Shown here piece after piece: positions 9,758-17,845 of a DNA stretch of 64,000 nucleotides (its first letter is position 1; the number at the start of each line of letters is the position of its first letter). The stretch covers positions 1 to 64,000 of the forward strand of contig JAFYMC010000028.1 of the NCBI GenBank assembly GCA_017556805.1, in the 5' to 3' direction. The translations under genes and the position numbers were made by a program. The notes under the pieces were generated by a model, which was given only the letters and a program-made list of their open reading frames with translations, did not search any database and was not told the origin of the DNA. The stretch comes from Lachnospiraceae bacterium. GTDB lineage: Bacteria > Bacillota > Clostridia > Lachnospirales > Lachnospiraceae.

Positions 9758-10414
9758 ATGTCTGAGGCCTACCGAATTGTTTACCGGGGCGGCGTAGGAG
9801 AGATTGTGGAGAAAAAGTCCCGCTTTATCGCCACCGTCATTCCGATTACCTCGGAAGAGGAGGCGCTAGCCTTTATCGAACAAATGAAGAAGCAATATTG
9901 GGACGCTTCCCATAATTGTTCTGCCTACACCTTAGGTATGCGCCATGAAACCGCCCGTTGCAGCGATGACGGCGAACCGCAAAAGACCGCAGGCCGTCCC
10001 ATGCTTGATGTACTTCTTGCGGAGGATGTTCACAACGTCTGCGTGGTAGTTACCCGGTATTTCGGCGGTACCCTGCTCGGTACCGGTGGCCTGGTACGGG
10101 CCTATCAGGCAGCTACCAAGGCCGGTCTTACCGCCAGCACCGTCACGGAAAAACGTTACGGCATCCCGGTTACCGTAGTGACCGACTACAACAGCATCGG
10201 CAAGCTTCAATACATCATTGCCCAAATGGAGCTGTTCACACAGGACACCCTCTACACCGATATTGTTACCTGTACGGTACTTACCACACCGGATACCCAT
10301 GGCGCCTTCATCAAAAAGGTAACGGAGGCCACCTCCGGCAAAGCGGAAATTACCGAACAGGACCCGGTATGGTTTTGCATGATTGACAACTCGCCTGTAT
10401 TCTTTTCCGAATAA
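9758..10414 (+). CDS. yigZ: YigZ / IMPACT family protein
   Basis: A 218-residue protein of the UPF0029 (IMPACT) family. The N-terminal domain carries the family signature VTRYFGGTLLGTGGLVRAY after the conserved EKKSRFIA and CSDDGEPQKTAGRPML segments. The C-terminal part matches the DUF1949 ferredoxin-like domain. The role in bacteria is unclear; eukaryotic IMPACT regulates the Gcn2 kinase and binds ribosomes. The start at 9758 follows AAGGGAG and gives MSEAYRIVYRG; upstream codons in the frame lie in the leader. Monocistronic and divergent from the Fe-S genes. Confidence 0.92.
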   Translation: MSEAYRIVYRGGVGEIVEKKSRFIATVIPITSEEEALAFIEQMKKQYWDASHNCSAYTLGMRHETARCSDDGEPQKTAGRPMLDVLLAEDVHNVCVVVTRYFGGTLLGTGGLVRAYQAATKAGLTASTVTEKRYGIPVTVVTDYNSIGKLQYIIAQMELFTQDTLYTDIVTCTVLTTPDTHGAFIKKVTEATSGKAEITEQDPVWFCMIDNSPVFFSE

Positions 10415-10468
10415 CCTTGTTTTTTTCGGAAAAGCTTTTTATAGAAAGTATGTAAGGAAGGGATATCC

Positions 10469-13339
10469 ATGAATTTCAGTAAAGACGAAACCAATAAAAA
10501 AATACGAAATCTAAAGACCCGCTCCAAGCGCTTCTCCTCCAAGTTAAACGTTACGGCTTTCCGTTTGTTTTTGCTCGGAGTTGTATTCGTTGTGGCTGTG
10601 GGAGTTGCCGCGGTTGCCGGTATTGTAAAAGGGCTTTCCGCCACCGTACCGAGCATCGACTTAATTAACGTAGTTCCTTCCGGCTACGCTTCCAACACCT
10701 ACTTCAGAGACGGTACCCACGCCGAGATTTTGGCAGGTGTGGAAGCAAACCGTGACTATGTGGAAATCGTAGAGCTTCCGGAATACATTAAGTTTGCTTT
10801 TGTAGCAATGGAGGACGAGCGATTCTACGAGCATGACGGTATCGATATGCGAGGCATCATGCGCGCATTAGTATCCAACCTAAGCACAAAAAGTCTCGAC
10901 TTCGGTGCCAGTACCATTACCCAGCAGCTCCTGAAAAATCAGGTATTCGGCGGCGGTAACGAGGACAATCCGATTGTGAAGCTTTCCCGTAAGATACAGG
11001 AGCAGTTCCTTGCGGTAGAACTGGAAAGCAGATTGTCCAAGGACACCATTCTGGAATACTACATCAATACCGTAAACTACGGTAATACCGCCTACGGTCT
11101 CCAGACCGCAGCCAAAGTTTATTTCAGCAAGGATGCCAAGGATTTAACCCTCTCGGAGGTTACCGTCCTGGCGGCCATCCCGTACTCTCCGACCTTCCAG
11201 AATCCGATTCACTATCCGGAAGATAACAAGGAGCGTCGTGATAAATGTCTTGAACTTATGTTAAAGAACGGGCTTTGTACCCAGAAAGAATATGACGAAG
11301 CCATGGCTGACGACCCGTACAGCCGTATTCAGATGGTAGCTCAGGAAAAGACCGAGACCTCCTACTACAGCTACTTTACCGACGCTGTCATCGACTCCGT
11401 CATCAATGATCTGGTGGAGCGCAAGGGATACACCCAGGCACAAGCCACCTCCATGGTATATACCGGCGGCTTAAGTATTTACACCACTCAGGACCGCCAG
11501 ATTCAGGACATCTGCGATGAAGTCTATACCGACGAAAGCATGTTTCCGGCCTTCGGTACCGGCTCCAAGGAAGGTTCTCTTTACGAGCTAAACTATGCAC
11601 TTTCCGTACAAAAACCGGACGGTACCGCGGTTCACTACCAGCTCTCCGATTTAATTTCCTATTTTGACGGTTTCAAAAAGGACTCTAAGGTTGTGGTTCA
11701 ATTAAACCAGGGCGTGTACCAGTTGCTTTGTGCCAGCGATGAGGATATGACCGCATATCTGGACGAGTTCTACGCAGCACATGTAACCGAAGCAAACGAG
11801 GAAACCGGCGAACCGGGAGATCTGGTTTTGGGTGAACGTCGTACCTTTACCCCGCAACCGCAGTCTTCCTTCTGTATTATGGATCAGTCCACCGGACAGA
11901 TTATAGCTCTCGTGGGCGGCCGTGGCGAGAAGACCGGTAGCCGTACCTTAAACCGTGCCACTACCACCACCCGTGCGGTAGGTTCCACCTTTAAGGTGCT
12001 TGCTTCCTTCCTGCCGGCCATCGACAGCGCAGGCATGACACTGGCCACTCCGATTGACGATACTCCGTACTATTATCCGAATTCCCAGAAAGAAGTTATT
12101 AACTGGTGGGCAAAAGGAAAGCAAGAGTTTTTCAACGGTCCGTTCTACGGCTTAAACACCATTCGTCGCGGTATCTCCTACTCCATGAATGTAGTTGCCG
12201 TAAAAACTATGGAAAGAGTTACCCCTCAGATTTCCTTTAATTATTTAAAGAAGCTGGGCTTCTCCACATTAGTTGACTCCCGTTATGATGAATCTACCGG
12301 CCAAACCTTCTCGGATATCAACCTTTCCCTGGCTTTGGGCGGTCTGACCGACGGTGTTACCAATCTGGAGCTGACGGCAGCATATGCAACCATCGCGAAC
12401 AACGGCATTTACAACAAGCCGTATTTATACACAAAGGTTTTGGACCATGAAGGCAGAGTGATTCTTTCCAACGAACCGCAATCCTCCCAGGTTATCAAAA
12501 CCTCCACCTCCTATCTTCTGACCAGTGCCATGCAGGATACCGTTTCCGGCGGCACCGGCGTAGGTACCGGTAGCAGATTACGTTTCAAGGAATATAAAAT
12601 GCCGGTAGCAGGTAAAACCGGAACCGCATCCAACAATAACGACCTTTGGTTCTGCGGTTACACTCCGTACTATACCGCATCCATCTGGTCCGGCTTTGAC
12701 AACAACTTTTCTCAGATTAACCAATCCTATCAGCAGGATATGTGGCGTACGATTATGGAACGCATCCATGCAGAGAAGCAACTTCCTTATAAGGAGTTTA
12801 CCATCCCGGATTCCGTTGTTACCGCAAAGATTTGTACCAAATCCGGAAAACTGGCAGTAGACGGTGTCTGCGACCATGCAGAGGGCGGTTCTACCGTTCG
12901 TACCGAGTACTTTGCCAAGGGTACGGTGCCGTTAGAAAAGTGTGATGTTCATATCAAGGCTTCCGTCTGCTGGTTGACCGAAAAGCTGGCAGGACCAAAC
13001 TGTCCGGCGGAAGATGTGGTTGAAAAGGTACTTCTCGTAAAGACCGAGCCGGAGCTTTTGGACTGGGAAGGAAATGTCATTGAATACACCACTACCGATA
13101 CTCCGAATCTTCTCCCGACCGGTGAAGATGCCATCTGTTATATTCATAACGAGGTTATCGTTACTCCGGACCCATTTAACCCGGATGTAACTCCGGATCC
13201 GTTGAATCCGATCGACCCGAATGCCACACAGACACCGACACCTGATTCCCCGCTTCCGGGTGACAGTACTACGGAAACACCGGATGTCAACACACCTCCG
13301 GTTCCGACACCAACAAGCGCACCTATAATTTTTCAATAA
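10469..13339 (+). CDS. Class A penicillin-binding protein (transglycosylase/transpeptidase)
   Basis: Bifunctional peptidoglycan synthase of 956 residues: short basic cytoplasmic tail, one transmembrane helix (about 31-53), a GT51 glycosyltransferase domain with the EDxxFxxH motif at 115-122, and a transpeptidase domain. The transpeptidase has SxxK at Ser506 (STFK), SxN (SMN) and KTGT at Lys716. The C-terminal ~65 residues are a disordered Pro/Thr/Asp-rich tail, perhaps wall-spanning. The RBS AGGAAGGG precedes the ATG. luxS follows after 18 bp, so the two are probably co-transcribed. Confidence 0.96.
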   Translation: MNFSKDETNKKIRNLKTRSKRFSSKLNVTAFRLFLLGVVFVVAVGVAAVAGIVKGLSATVPSIDLINVVPSGYASNTYFRDGTHAEILAGVEANRDYVEIVELPEYIKFAFVAMEDERFYEHDGIDMRGIMRALVSNLSTKSLDFGASTITQQLLKNQVFGGGNEDNPIVKLSRKIQEQFLAVELESRLSKDTILEYYINTVNYGNTAYGLQTAAKVYFSKDAKDLTLSEVTVLAAIPYSPTFQNPIHYPEDNKERRDKCLELMLKNGLCTQKEYDEAMADDPYSRIQMVAQEKTETSYYSYFTDAVIDSVINDLVERKGYTQAQATSMVYTGGLSIYTTQDRQIQDICDEVYTDESMFPAFGTGSKEGSLYELNYALSVQKPDGTAVHYQLSDLISYFDGFKKDSKVVVQLNQGVYQLLCASDEDMTAYLDEFYAAHVTEANEETGEPGDLVLGERRTFTPQPQSSFCIMDQSTGQIIALVGGRGEKTGSRTLNRATTTTRAVGSTFKVLASFLPAIDSAGMTLATPIDDTPYYYPNSQKEVINWWAKGKQEFFNGPFYGLNTIRRGISYSMNVVAVKTMERVTPQISFNYLKKLGFSTLVDSRYDESTGQTFSDINLSLALGGLTDGVTNLELTAAYATIANNGIYNKPYLYTKVLDHEGRVILSNEPQSSQVIKTSTSYLLTSAMQDTVSGGTGVGTGSRLRFKEYKMPVAGKTGTASNNNDLWFCGYTPYYTASIWSGFDNNFSQINQSYQQDMWRTIMERIHAEKQLPYKEFTIPDSVVTAKICTKSGKLAVDGVCDHAEGGSTVRTEYFAKGTVPLEKCDVHIKASVCWLTEKLAGPNCPAEDVVEKVLLVKTEPELLDWEGNVIEYTTTDTPNLLPTGEDAICYIHNEVIVTPDPFNPDVTPDPLNPIDPNATQTPTPDSPLPGDSTTETPDVNTPPVPTPTSAPIIFQ

Positions 13340-13357
13340 CCCCAAAGGAGACTACCG

Positions 13358-13834
13358 ATGAAACCGATTGCAAGCTTTACTATTAACCATTTGACTTTAT
13401 TACCGGGTGTTTACGTATCCCGCAAGGATGCGGTAGGCGATTCTGTGGTAACCACCTTTGATTTACGTGTTACCAGACCGAACGCAGAGCCGGTTATGAA
13501 TACCGCAGAAGTACACACCATGGAGCATCTGGCGGCTACGTTCCTTCGCAACCACGCAGAATTCGGTTCCCGTATCGTCTACTTCGGACCGATGGGATGC
13601 CGTACCGGCTTCTACCTCCTGCTCGCGGGAGACTACGAATCCGCAGATATCCTTCCGCTCCTTCGTGAGTTGTTCGCCTTTATCCGTGACTACAAGGATA
13701 CCGTTCCGGGAGCTTCTGCCATCGAATGCGGCAACTATCTGGACATGAACCTTCCGATGGCAAACTATTACGGAAAGAAATATCTGGATGTGCTGGAGAA
13801 TATTACACCGGAGCAAATGACCTATCAGGCATAA
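13358..13834 (+). CDS. luxS: S-ribosylhomocysteine lyase LuxS
   Basis: Cleaves S-ribosylhomocysteine to homocysteine and DPD, the precursor of autoinducer-2, in the activated methyl cycle. 158 residues. Metal ligands are His53 and His57 (HTMEH) and Cys124 (ECGNY); Glu56 and Cys81 (GCRTG) are also in place. AAAGGAG precedes the ATG. It sits directly behind the PBP gene, and a strong terminator follows. No Pfs or MetE-type partner is in the window. Confidence 0.96.
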   Translation: MKPIASFTINHLTLLPGVYVSRKDAVGDSVVTTFDLRVTRPNAEPVMNTAEVHTMEHLAATFLRNHAEFGSRIVYFGPMGCRTGFYLLLAGDYESADILPLLRELFAFIRDYKDTVPGASAIECGNYLDMNLPMANYYGKKYLDVLENITPEQMTYQA

Positions 13835-13859
13835 ATATCGGCACAGGATTGACCTACAC

Positions 13860-13903
13860 AACAAAGAAGCAGTTGCATCTCATCTTGCAACTGCTTCTTT
13901 GTT
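13860..13903 (+). terminator. Terminator after luxS
   Basis: A perfect 18-bp stem (13860-13877 / 13886-13903) with an 8-nt loop lies 26 bp past luxS. The T residues are mostly within the 3' arm (TTCTTTGTT). It may also serve the convergent DUF4097 gene. Confidence 0.85.
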
Positions 13904-13976
13904 CTACTCCCGATTCATTTTTCACGTATCCCGCACTTTCTTCTCTCCCCTACACTTCCTACTCTCATCTTCTTAC

Positions 13977-14981
13977 TTACTCTTCTTCCGGCGTATTGAA
14001 CTCCACATTCACCGAACCGCTACCGGAATCAATCAAAATCTCACCCTTTACATTCATACCGTAGCTTCCGTCATCCACCTTCTTGCCGTTAATACGGAAG
14101 GTCCCGGAACCGCACTCCGCCTTCACCTTATAGTCTTCTTCCTTTCCGTCCAGGCGAAGGGTAAGGGTACCGCTACCGGTCTCAAACTCACACGTTCCGG
14201 TCAATACGCCCACATAGGAAACCCTGCCGGAACCGGTATCTACCTCTGCATCCCTTGCCTCTACGTTATCCATGTGCACTCCACCGGACCCGGTATTTAG
14301 AAGAAGCTTACCCAAAGCGGAGGCATCTATCGCCACGCCGCCGGAACCGCTGTTTATCTCCGTTTCCGACAGTCTCGCACCTGCAAGCGTCACCATACCG
14401 GAACCGCTGTCCACATACAGTCGGTCCGCATCCACATTCTCCAGAATTACTCTGCCGGAACCGCTGTCGATACTAAGATTCTCAAGCATAATAAGGTTTT
14501 CCGTCATAAGATTCTTCACCGTTACCTCACCGGAACCGCTCTTAACCTCGATTTTTTCCATAGAAAGCTCTGCCGGAATCGTCACCACAACCTTTTCCTG
14601 CTCCGAAATGTCATCAAACCAGAAACCGATTTTAATCTCCGGTCTGTCCTGCACAATACTGAATCTTCCGTTGTTCTGACGAATCTCATAGTCCTCGGTC
14701 ACATCCACCGCTTCTATGGAAAGCTCCTCTCCCGGCTGTACCACGATTTCCGCACTGCAATCCACCAGAATCGAGGTGATTCCGAGCTCTCTCGCTTCCT
14801 CTAAAGTATACTCTTCAGACAAATTGATACGTTCTTTATCATCATCCAACAGGAAATTTACTCCCGCAATCCCTGTAGTCACTCCAACCACCACAGAAAT
14901 AATCGTTCCCAAAATCACCACCGACAAAAACACAGCAAATGCCATGGCACAATACTTAATTACCTTTTGTAATCCGTTCAT
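13977..14981 (-). CDS. DUF4097-type beta-repeat membrane protein
   Basis: A 334-residue protein with a single N-terminal transmembrane helix (about 12-38) and an extracytoplasmic domain of nine repeats ending in the pattern [SNDEK]-[STC]-GSG, spaced about 20 residues apart from ~150 to the end. This fits the right-handed beta-helix of DUF4097 proteins, which often accompany LiaF/LiaX-like envelope-stress components. No enzyme motif is seen. Its ATG overlaps the stop of the upstream LiaF-like gene by four bases, so the two are translationally coupled. Confidence 0.82.
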   Translation of the reverse strand: MNGLQKVIKYCAMAFAVFLSVVILGTIISVVVGVTTGIAGVNFLLDDDKERINLSEEYTLEEARELGITSILVDCSAEIVVQPGEELSIEAVDVTEDYEIRQNNGRFSIVQDRPEIKIGFWFDDISEQEKVVVTIPAELSMEKIEVKSGSGEVTVKNLMTENLIMLENLSIDSGSGRVILENVDADRLYVDSGSGMVTLAGARLSETEINSGSGGVAIDASALGKLLLNTGSGGVHMDNVEARDAEVDTGSGRVSYVGVLTGTCEFETGSGTLTLRLDGKEEDYKVKAECGSGTFRINGKKVDDGSYGMNVKGEILIDSGSGSVNVEFNTPEEE

Positions 14982-15634
14982 TTAATATCCACTCCTCCAA
15001 ACATACATAATGCATTGACATACAGCACCGGACCGCCGCTCTGATTGCTCACATGACTTTTCGCTCCGCCGAACAACTCCGTGCGCTTTAACTTGACATT
15101 GACTCCCGCCGGTACCTTAATATCGATTCCTCCGAAAATGGCAGAAGCCTCAATCACAGCACCGTCCTCTACGGTTACACCGGTCAAATCCAAATCCAGA
15201 CCGCCGAAGACCGCATCCGCCTCACAGCCCGTAAACGGAGAATCTGTGGCTGTCACTACATTTCCTGCGAAAGTAGCCGAATATCCTTCGGTACCGTTAT
15301 AATGCCGCTTCGTTCCTCCCAACAAGCTTCGCAGCAGGATACTGACTCCTATCACAAAAAAGATGGCCGGAACCAAAAGCTTTCCCAATGTTCCGCTCTC
15401 GATGACATCATTCCGCTCCAATAAAAGAAGCACACCGCACAGCATAAAAATGGAATTCACCGGTCGGATACCATTTTTAATCATGCTCACAAAGCTCGGG
15501 AAAATAATAAGTAATGTCCACCACCCCGGAAACAGCACCGGAACATCCCAAAAGCCCATCACCTTTCCAAACACAAAGACACCGATGGCAATCCACACCA
15601 GGCCCCATAAAACATTCGCCAGTTTTTCTCTCAT
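14978..15634 (-). CDS. LiaF-like membrane protein
   Basis: A 218-residue protein: four N-terminal hydrophobic segments (about 5-25, 35-52, 58-73 and 86-103, DUF5668-like), then a soluble domain with repeated GG[LIV]D motifs (FGGLDLDL, FGGIDIKV, FGGVDIK). That domain matches the C-terminal part of LiaF, the cell-wall-active-antibiotic response family. In Bacilli LiaF restrains the LiaRS system; no liaRS pair is adjacent here, so the local partner is probably the overlapping DUF4097 gene. AAAGGGG precedes the ATG. Confidence 0.78.
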   Translation of the reverse strand: MREKLANVLWGLVWIAIGVFVFGKVMGFWDVPVLFPGWWTLLIIFPSFVSMIKNGIRPVNSIFMLCGVLLLLERNDVIESGTLGKLLVPAIFFVIGVSILLRSLLGGTKRHYNGTEGYSATFAGNVVTATDSPFTGCEADAVFGGLDLDLTGVTVEDGAVIEASAIFGGIDIKVPAGVNVKLKRTELFGGAKSHVSNQSGGPVLYVNALCMFGGVDIK

Positions 15635-15670
15635 AAATAATCCCCTTTCACTGTTCTCTGACTTGTCTTA

Positions 15671-15699
15671 ATTGTACATCACGCAGTGTCAGAGTGCAA
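15671..15699 (-). promoter_or_regulatory. Promoter of the LiaF-like/DUF4097 pair
   Basis: Minus strand: -35 TTGCAC (15694-15699), 17-bp spacer, -10 TACAAT (15671-15676). Confidence 0.75.
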
Positions 15700-15751
15700 G
15701 TTAGAAGCTCATTAGGTTTTTCTAATCGTTTTCTAATCTTCGCGTTAGCAC

Positions 15752-15839
15752 CGAGCTAAGAATAAGAACGCGAGAACCCCGAGGAGAACTTCATGTTCTC
15801 AACCGGGGTTCTTGTGTTCTTATCGCGGCGACTGCCGCG
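15752..15839. repeat. Hairpin element shared with 44.0 kb (copy 1)
   Basis: A nested hairpin: outer stem 15762-15769 / 15816-15823, middle stem 15773-15781 / 15804-15812, inner stem 15784-15789 / 15795-15800. A GC-rich mini-hairpin (15824-15829 / 15834-15839) follows. The left flank (CGAGCTAAGA) and the right part from 15812 to 15832 recur at 44009 and 44070, while the core stem differs there. Confidence 0.7.
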
Positions 15840-15951
15840 ACCGAGGGAATACTCAGCATTCGCGAGGTTGGCTCGTTGCGTATGTCTTACCCGCGGCGAC
15901 TGCCGCGACCTAGGGAATGCGCAGCATTCCCTAGGTTGGCGAGTTGCGTAT
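15824..15951. repeat. Tandem pair of ~60-bp hairpin repeats
   Basis: Two copies, 15824-15883 and 15892-15951, start 68 bp apart. Each begins with a CGCGGC/GCCGCG mini-hairpin, continues with a GGGAAT...ATTC arm and ends in GTTGCGTAT. In copy 2 the arm is a perfect 11-bp palindrome stem (CCTAGGGAATG); in copy 1 it is partly decayed. Confidence 0.75.
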
Positions 15952-16090
15952 TACGTGCAGGCGGTGCTTCGCACCAAGCCCTCACCTCGTGACTTCGTCA
16001 CTCGGTCGTGGGCGCGTTCGCATTTCGCCGCTTTCTGCAAGCACGCTTGCAGCAGCGGCTCAATGCTCACTTTGCCTGCACGCAAAAAAA
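15952..16090. repeat. Structured intergenic element, copy 1 (downstream of rplT)
   Basis: The part 16001-16090 matches 48846-48933. Conserved blocks at 16001-16023 (23 bp identical) and about 16064-16088 (two mismatches) bracket three nested stems: P0 16020-16024/16062-16066, P1 16027-16031/16055-16059, P2 about 16035-16040/16047-16052. Additional small hairpins lie at 15963-15975 and about 15990-16000. Stem sequences differ from copy 2 but remain paired, and the P0-to-P0 span is 47 nt in both. Confidence 0.75.
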
Positions 16091-16115
16091 GCTCCCGCAC
16101 ATTACGTGCGAGAGC
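16084..16115 (-). terminator. Terminator after rplT
   Basis: A 10-bp stem (16106-16115 with 16091-16100 on the minus strand, one wobble) is followed by seven T residues. The repeat element begins directly in this T tract. Confidence 0.88.
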
Positions 16116-16131
16116 CGTTTCATTCATAACC

Positions 16132-16488
16132 TTATGCAAGCTTAGCCTTTGCAACTTCAACCAATGCGGTGAAACCTTCCGGATCGTTGATAGCCATCTC
16201 GGAAAGCATCTTTCTGTTAACCTCAACCTCTGCTAACTTCAAACCGTACATGAACTTGCTGTAGGAAAGACCGTTCATTCTTGCTGCTGCATTGATACGA
16301 GCAATCCATAACTGTCTGAACTGTCTCTTTCTTTCCTTTCTACCTGCGAAAGAAGAAGTGAGAGCTCTCATAACAGACTGCTTTGCAATTCTGTACTGCT
16401 TACTTCTGGCACCTCTGTAACCCTTAGCCAGCTTTAATACTCTATTATGTCTCTTTTTTGCGTTTAAACCGCCTTTAATTCTTGCCAT
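16132..16488 (-). CDS. rplT: 50S ribosomal protein L20
   Basis: Early-assembly 23S rRNA-binding protein; in Firmicutes it also represses its own infC-rpmI-rplT mRNA. 118 residues, the standard length, starting [23 protein letters not shown] with GGAGG upstream. Last gene of the operon, with a terminator 17 bp on. Confidence 0.97.
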   Translation of the reverse strand: MARIKGGLNAKKRHNRVLKLAKGYRGARSKQYRIAKQSVMRALTSSFAGRKERKRQFRQLWIARINAAARMNGLSYSKFMYGLKLAEVEVNRKMLSEMAINDPEGFTALVEVAKAKLA

Positions 16489-16515
16489 TCTGTTTTGCCT
16501 CCTTTACACCAAATC

Positions 16516-16713
16516 TTAGAGATAAGGTAAAATCTTCTTCATATTCTTTTCGTTCGTCTTGTCGGTCATGGTAGCTTTTCTTAAATCTCTCTTCGTCTTG
16601 GAAGACTTCTTGGTTAAGATATGCTGCTTACCGGTCTTCATTCTCTTTAACTTACCGGTACCCGTCATTGTAAAACGCTTTGCTGCTGCCTTATTGGTCT
16701 TTAACTTCGGCAT
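16516..16713 (-). CDS. rpmI: 50S ribosomal protein L35
   Basis: Small basic 50S protein of 65 residues. The start at 16711-16713 follows GGAGGATTCACC and gives [14 protein letters not shown], the family N-terminus; the nine upstream codons of the open frame are leader. It lies between infC and rplT. Confidence 0.97.
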   Translation of the reverse strand: MPKLKTNKAAAKRFTMTGTGKLKRMKTGKQHILTKKSSKTKRDLRKATMTDKTNEKNMKKILPYL

Positions 16714-16795
16714 GGTGAATCCTCCTTCATGGTACGGCAAACGCCGTAATAATAATTATCTGTCTGAAGCACAATACTGTGCGTTCATGCATCTT

Positions 16796-17302
16796 TTACC
16801 GCTTCTCGGCAAGCACCATAATCATGCTTCTGCCTTCTAACTTAGCCGGCTTTTCCACTACGGCAACATCGGAAAGCTTCTCAAAGAAGGAATCCAACAC
16901 TTCCTTACCGGTTGCCATATGTGCCATCTCACGACCGCGGAAACGAAGTGCAACCTTTACCTTATTGCCCTTCTCCACGAACTTGCGTGCCTGATTTGCC
17001 TTGGTGGTCAAATCGTTCACATCAATATTCGGAGACAGATGAATCTCTTTTACTTCGGTTACTTTCTGCTTTTTCTTAGCTTCCTTCTCACGTCTTGCCT
17101 GCTCGTAACGGTACTTACCGTAATCGACAATCTTGCATACCGGCGGCTTTGCGGTCGGCGCAATCTTAACAAGGTCAAGACCGGCTTCCTTCGCCATCTT
17201 CAATGCGTCCTTTGCAGACATGATACCAAGCTGTTCGCCGTCTTCACCAACCAGACGGATCTCTTTGTCTCTGATTTGCTCGTTCAACATTAACTCGCTA
17301 AT
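16796..17302 (-). CDS. infC: Translation initiation factor IF-3 (AUU start)
   Basis: Binds the 30S subunit and proofreads start-codon selection. 168 residues with IF3-N (GEQLGIMSAKDALKMA) and IF3-C (VNDLTTKANQARKFVEKG; HMATG) domains. The first ATG (17288-17290) is 21 nt from the RBS GGAGGT. The ATT at 17300-17302 lies at normal spacing in frame, giving (M)SELMLNEQIRDKE. AUU is the conserved self-regulatory start of infC, so I annotate it here. First gene of infC-rpmI-rplT. Confidence 0.93.
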   Translation of the reverse strand: MSELMLNEQIRDKEIRLVGEDGEQLGIMSAKDALKMAKEAGLDLVKIAPTAKPPVCKIVDYGKYRYEQARREKEAKKKQKVTEVKEIHLSPNIDVNDLTTKANQARKFVEKGNKVKVALRFRGREMAHMATGKEVLDSFFEKLSDVAVVEKPAKLEGRSMIMVLAEKR

Positions 17303-17491
17303 GGTTTTGTACCTCCGTATAATAATATGAGATCGTTTTGTACCTTTTTATATCAATAGACATAGAAAGGCGGATAATCACAGATTATCCGCCTAATAAT
17401 CCCGTCCTCGGGAAATCATCTTTACCAGACCTTTTTGCGGTACAACGTACGCGGAAGGTGAGAGCGGATACTCTGCTTTTGCTTACACAGC
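17303..17491 (-). ncRNA. Structured infC leader, candidate L20 autoregulatory leader
   Basis: The ~190-nt 5' leader contains a perfect 12-bp stem with a 3-nt loop (17368-17394) followed by a T-containing tract, plus upstream pairing regions. In Firmicutes this operon is controlled by L20 binding its leader and causing premature termination, and the position and layout fit. I have not matched the L20-leader consensus in detail, so the class is inferred from context. Confidence 0.6.
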
Positions 17492-17497
17492 TCTTAG

Positions 17498-17526
17498 ATT
17501 ATACCACGCTCTGATTAAGATGTCAA
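17498..17526 (-). promoter_or_regulatory. Consensus promoter of infC-rpmI-rplT
   Basis: Minus strand: TTGACA (17521-17526), 17-bp spacer, TATAAT (17498-17503). Perfect consensus. Confidence 0.93.
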
Positions 17527-17630
17527 GAAGTTTTTATCTTCTTCGAGAAAGATTTTTCAAATCTTTGAGAATATTTTTCTTTCCTTTTAAACTTTTACTT
17601 CTTTTCATCAATGAACACGCATCTGCATTC

Positions 17631-17843
17631 TTAATCTATAACTCCCGTCAGCATAAAAGCCAACAAAACAACCTCCGCAACAAACAAGACAACACATATC
17701 ACAAGAAGTCTCAGATGGCGTTTTGGACTTATTTTTTCTCGTAATACTTCATTATTGCTTACATTCTTGTAATAACCGATTTGTCCGATTATCTGTAAAA
17801 CAGTGAGTACCATTAAAATAATAATAGAATAGTAGTTTTTCAT
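17631..17843 (-). CDS. Small two-helix membrane protein, unknown
   Basis: About 70 residues with two hydrophobic helices (about residues 4-22 and 46-66) separated by a polar, basic loop. I do not recognise a family. The start ATG at 17841-17843 has GGGTGG eight bases upstream; a GTG 12 bases earlier lies inside that RBS. It begins two bases after the stop of the broken secreted-protein gene, so it once shared its transcript and perhaps its function. Confidence 0.6.
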   Translation of the reverse strand: MKNYYSIIILMVLTVLQIIGQIGYYKNVSNNEVLREKISPKRHLRLLVICVVLFVAEVVLLAFMLTGVID

Positions 17844-17845
17844 TG

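Noticed and set aside
15700-16131. Insertion sequence remnant
   Set aside because: No transposase fragment in any frame and no terminal inverted repeats with target duplication; the content is short hairpins.
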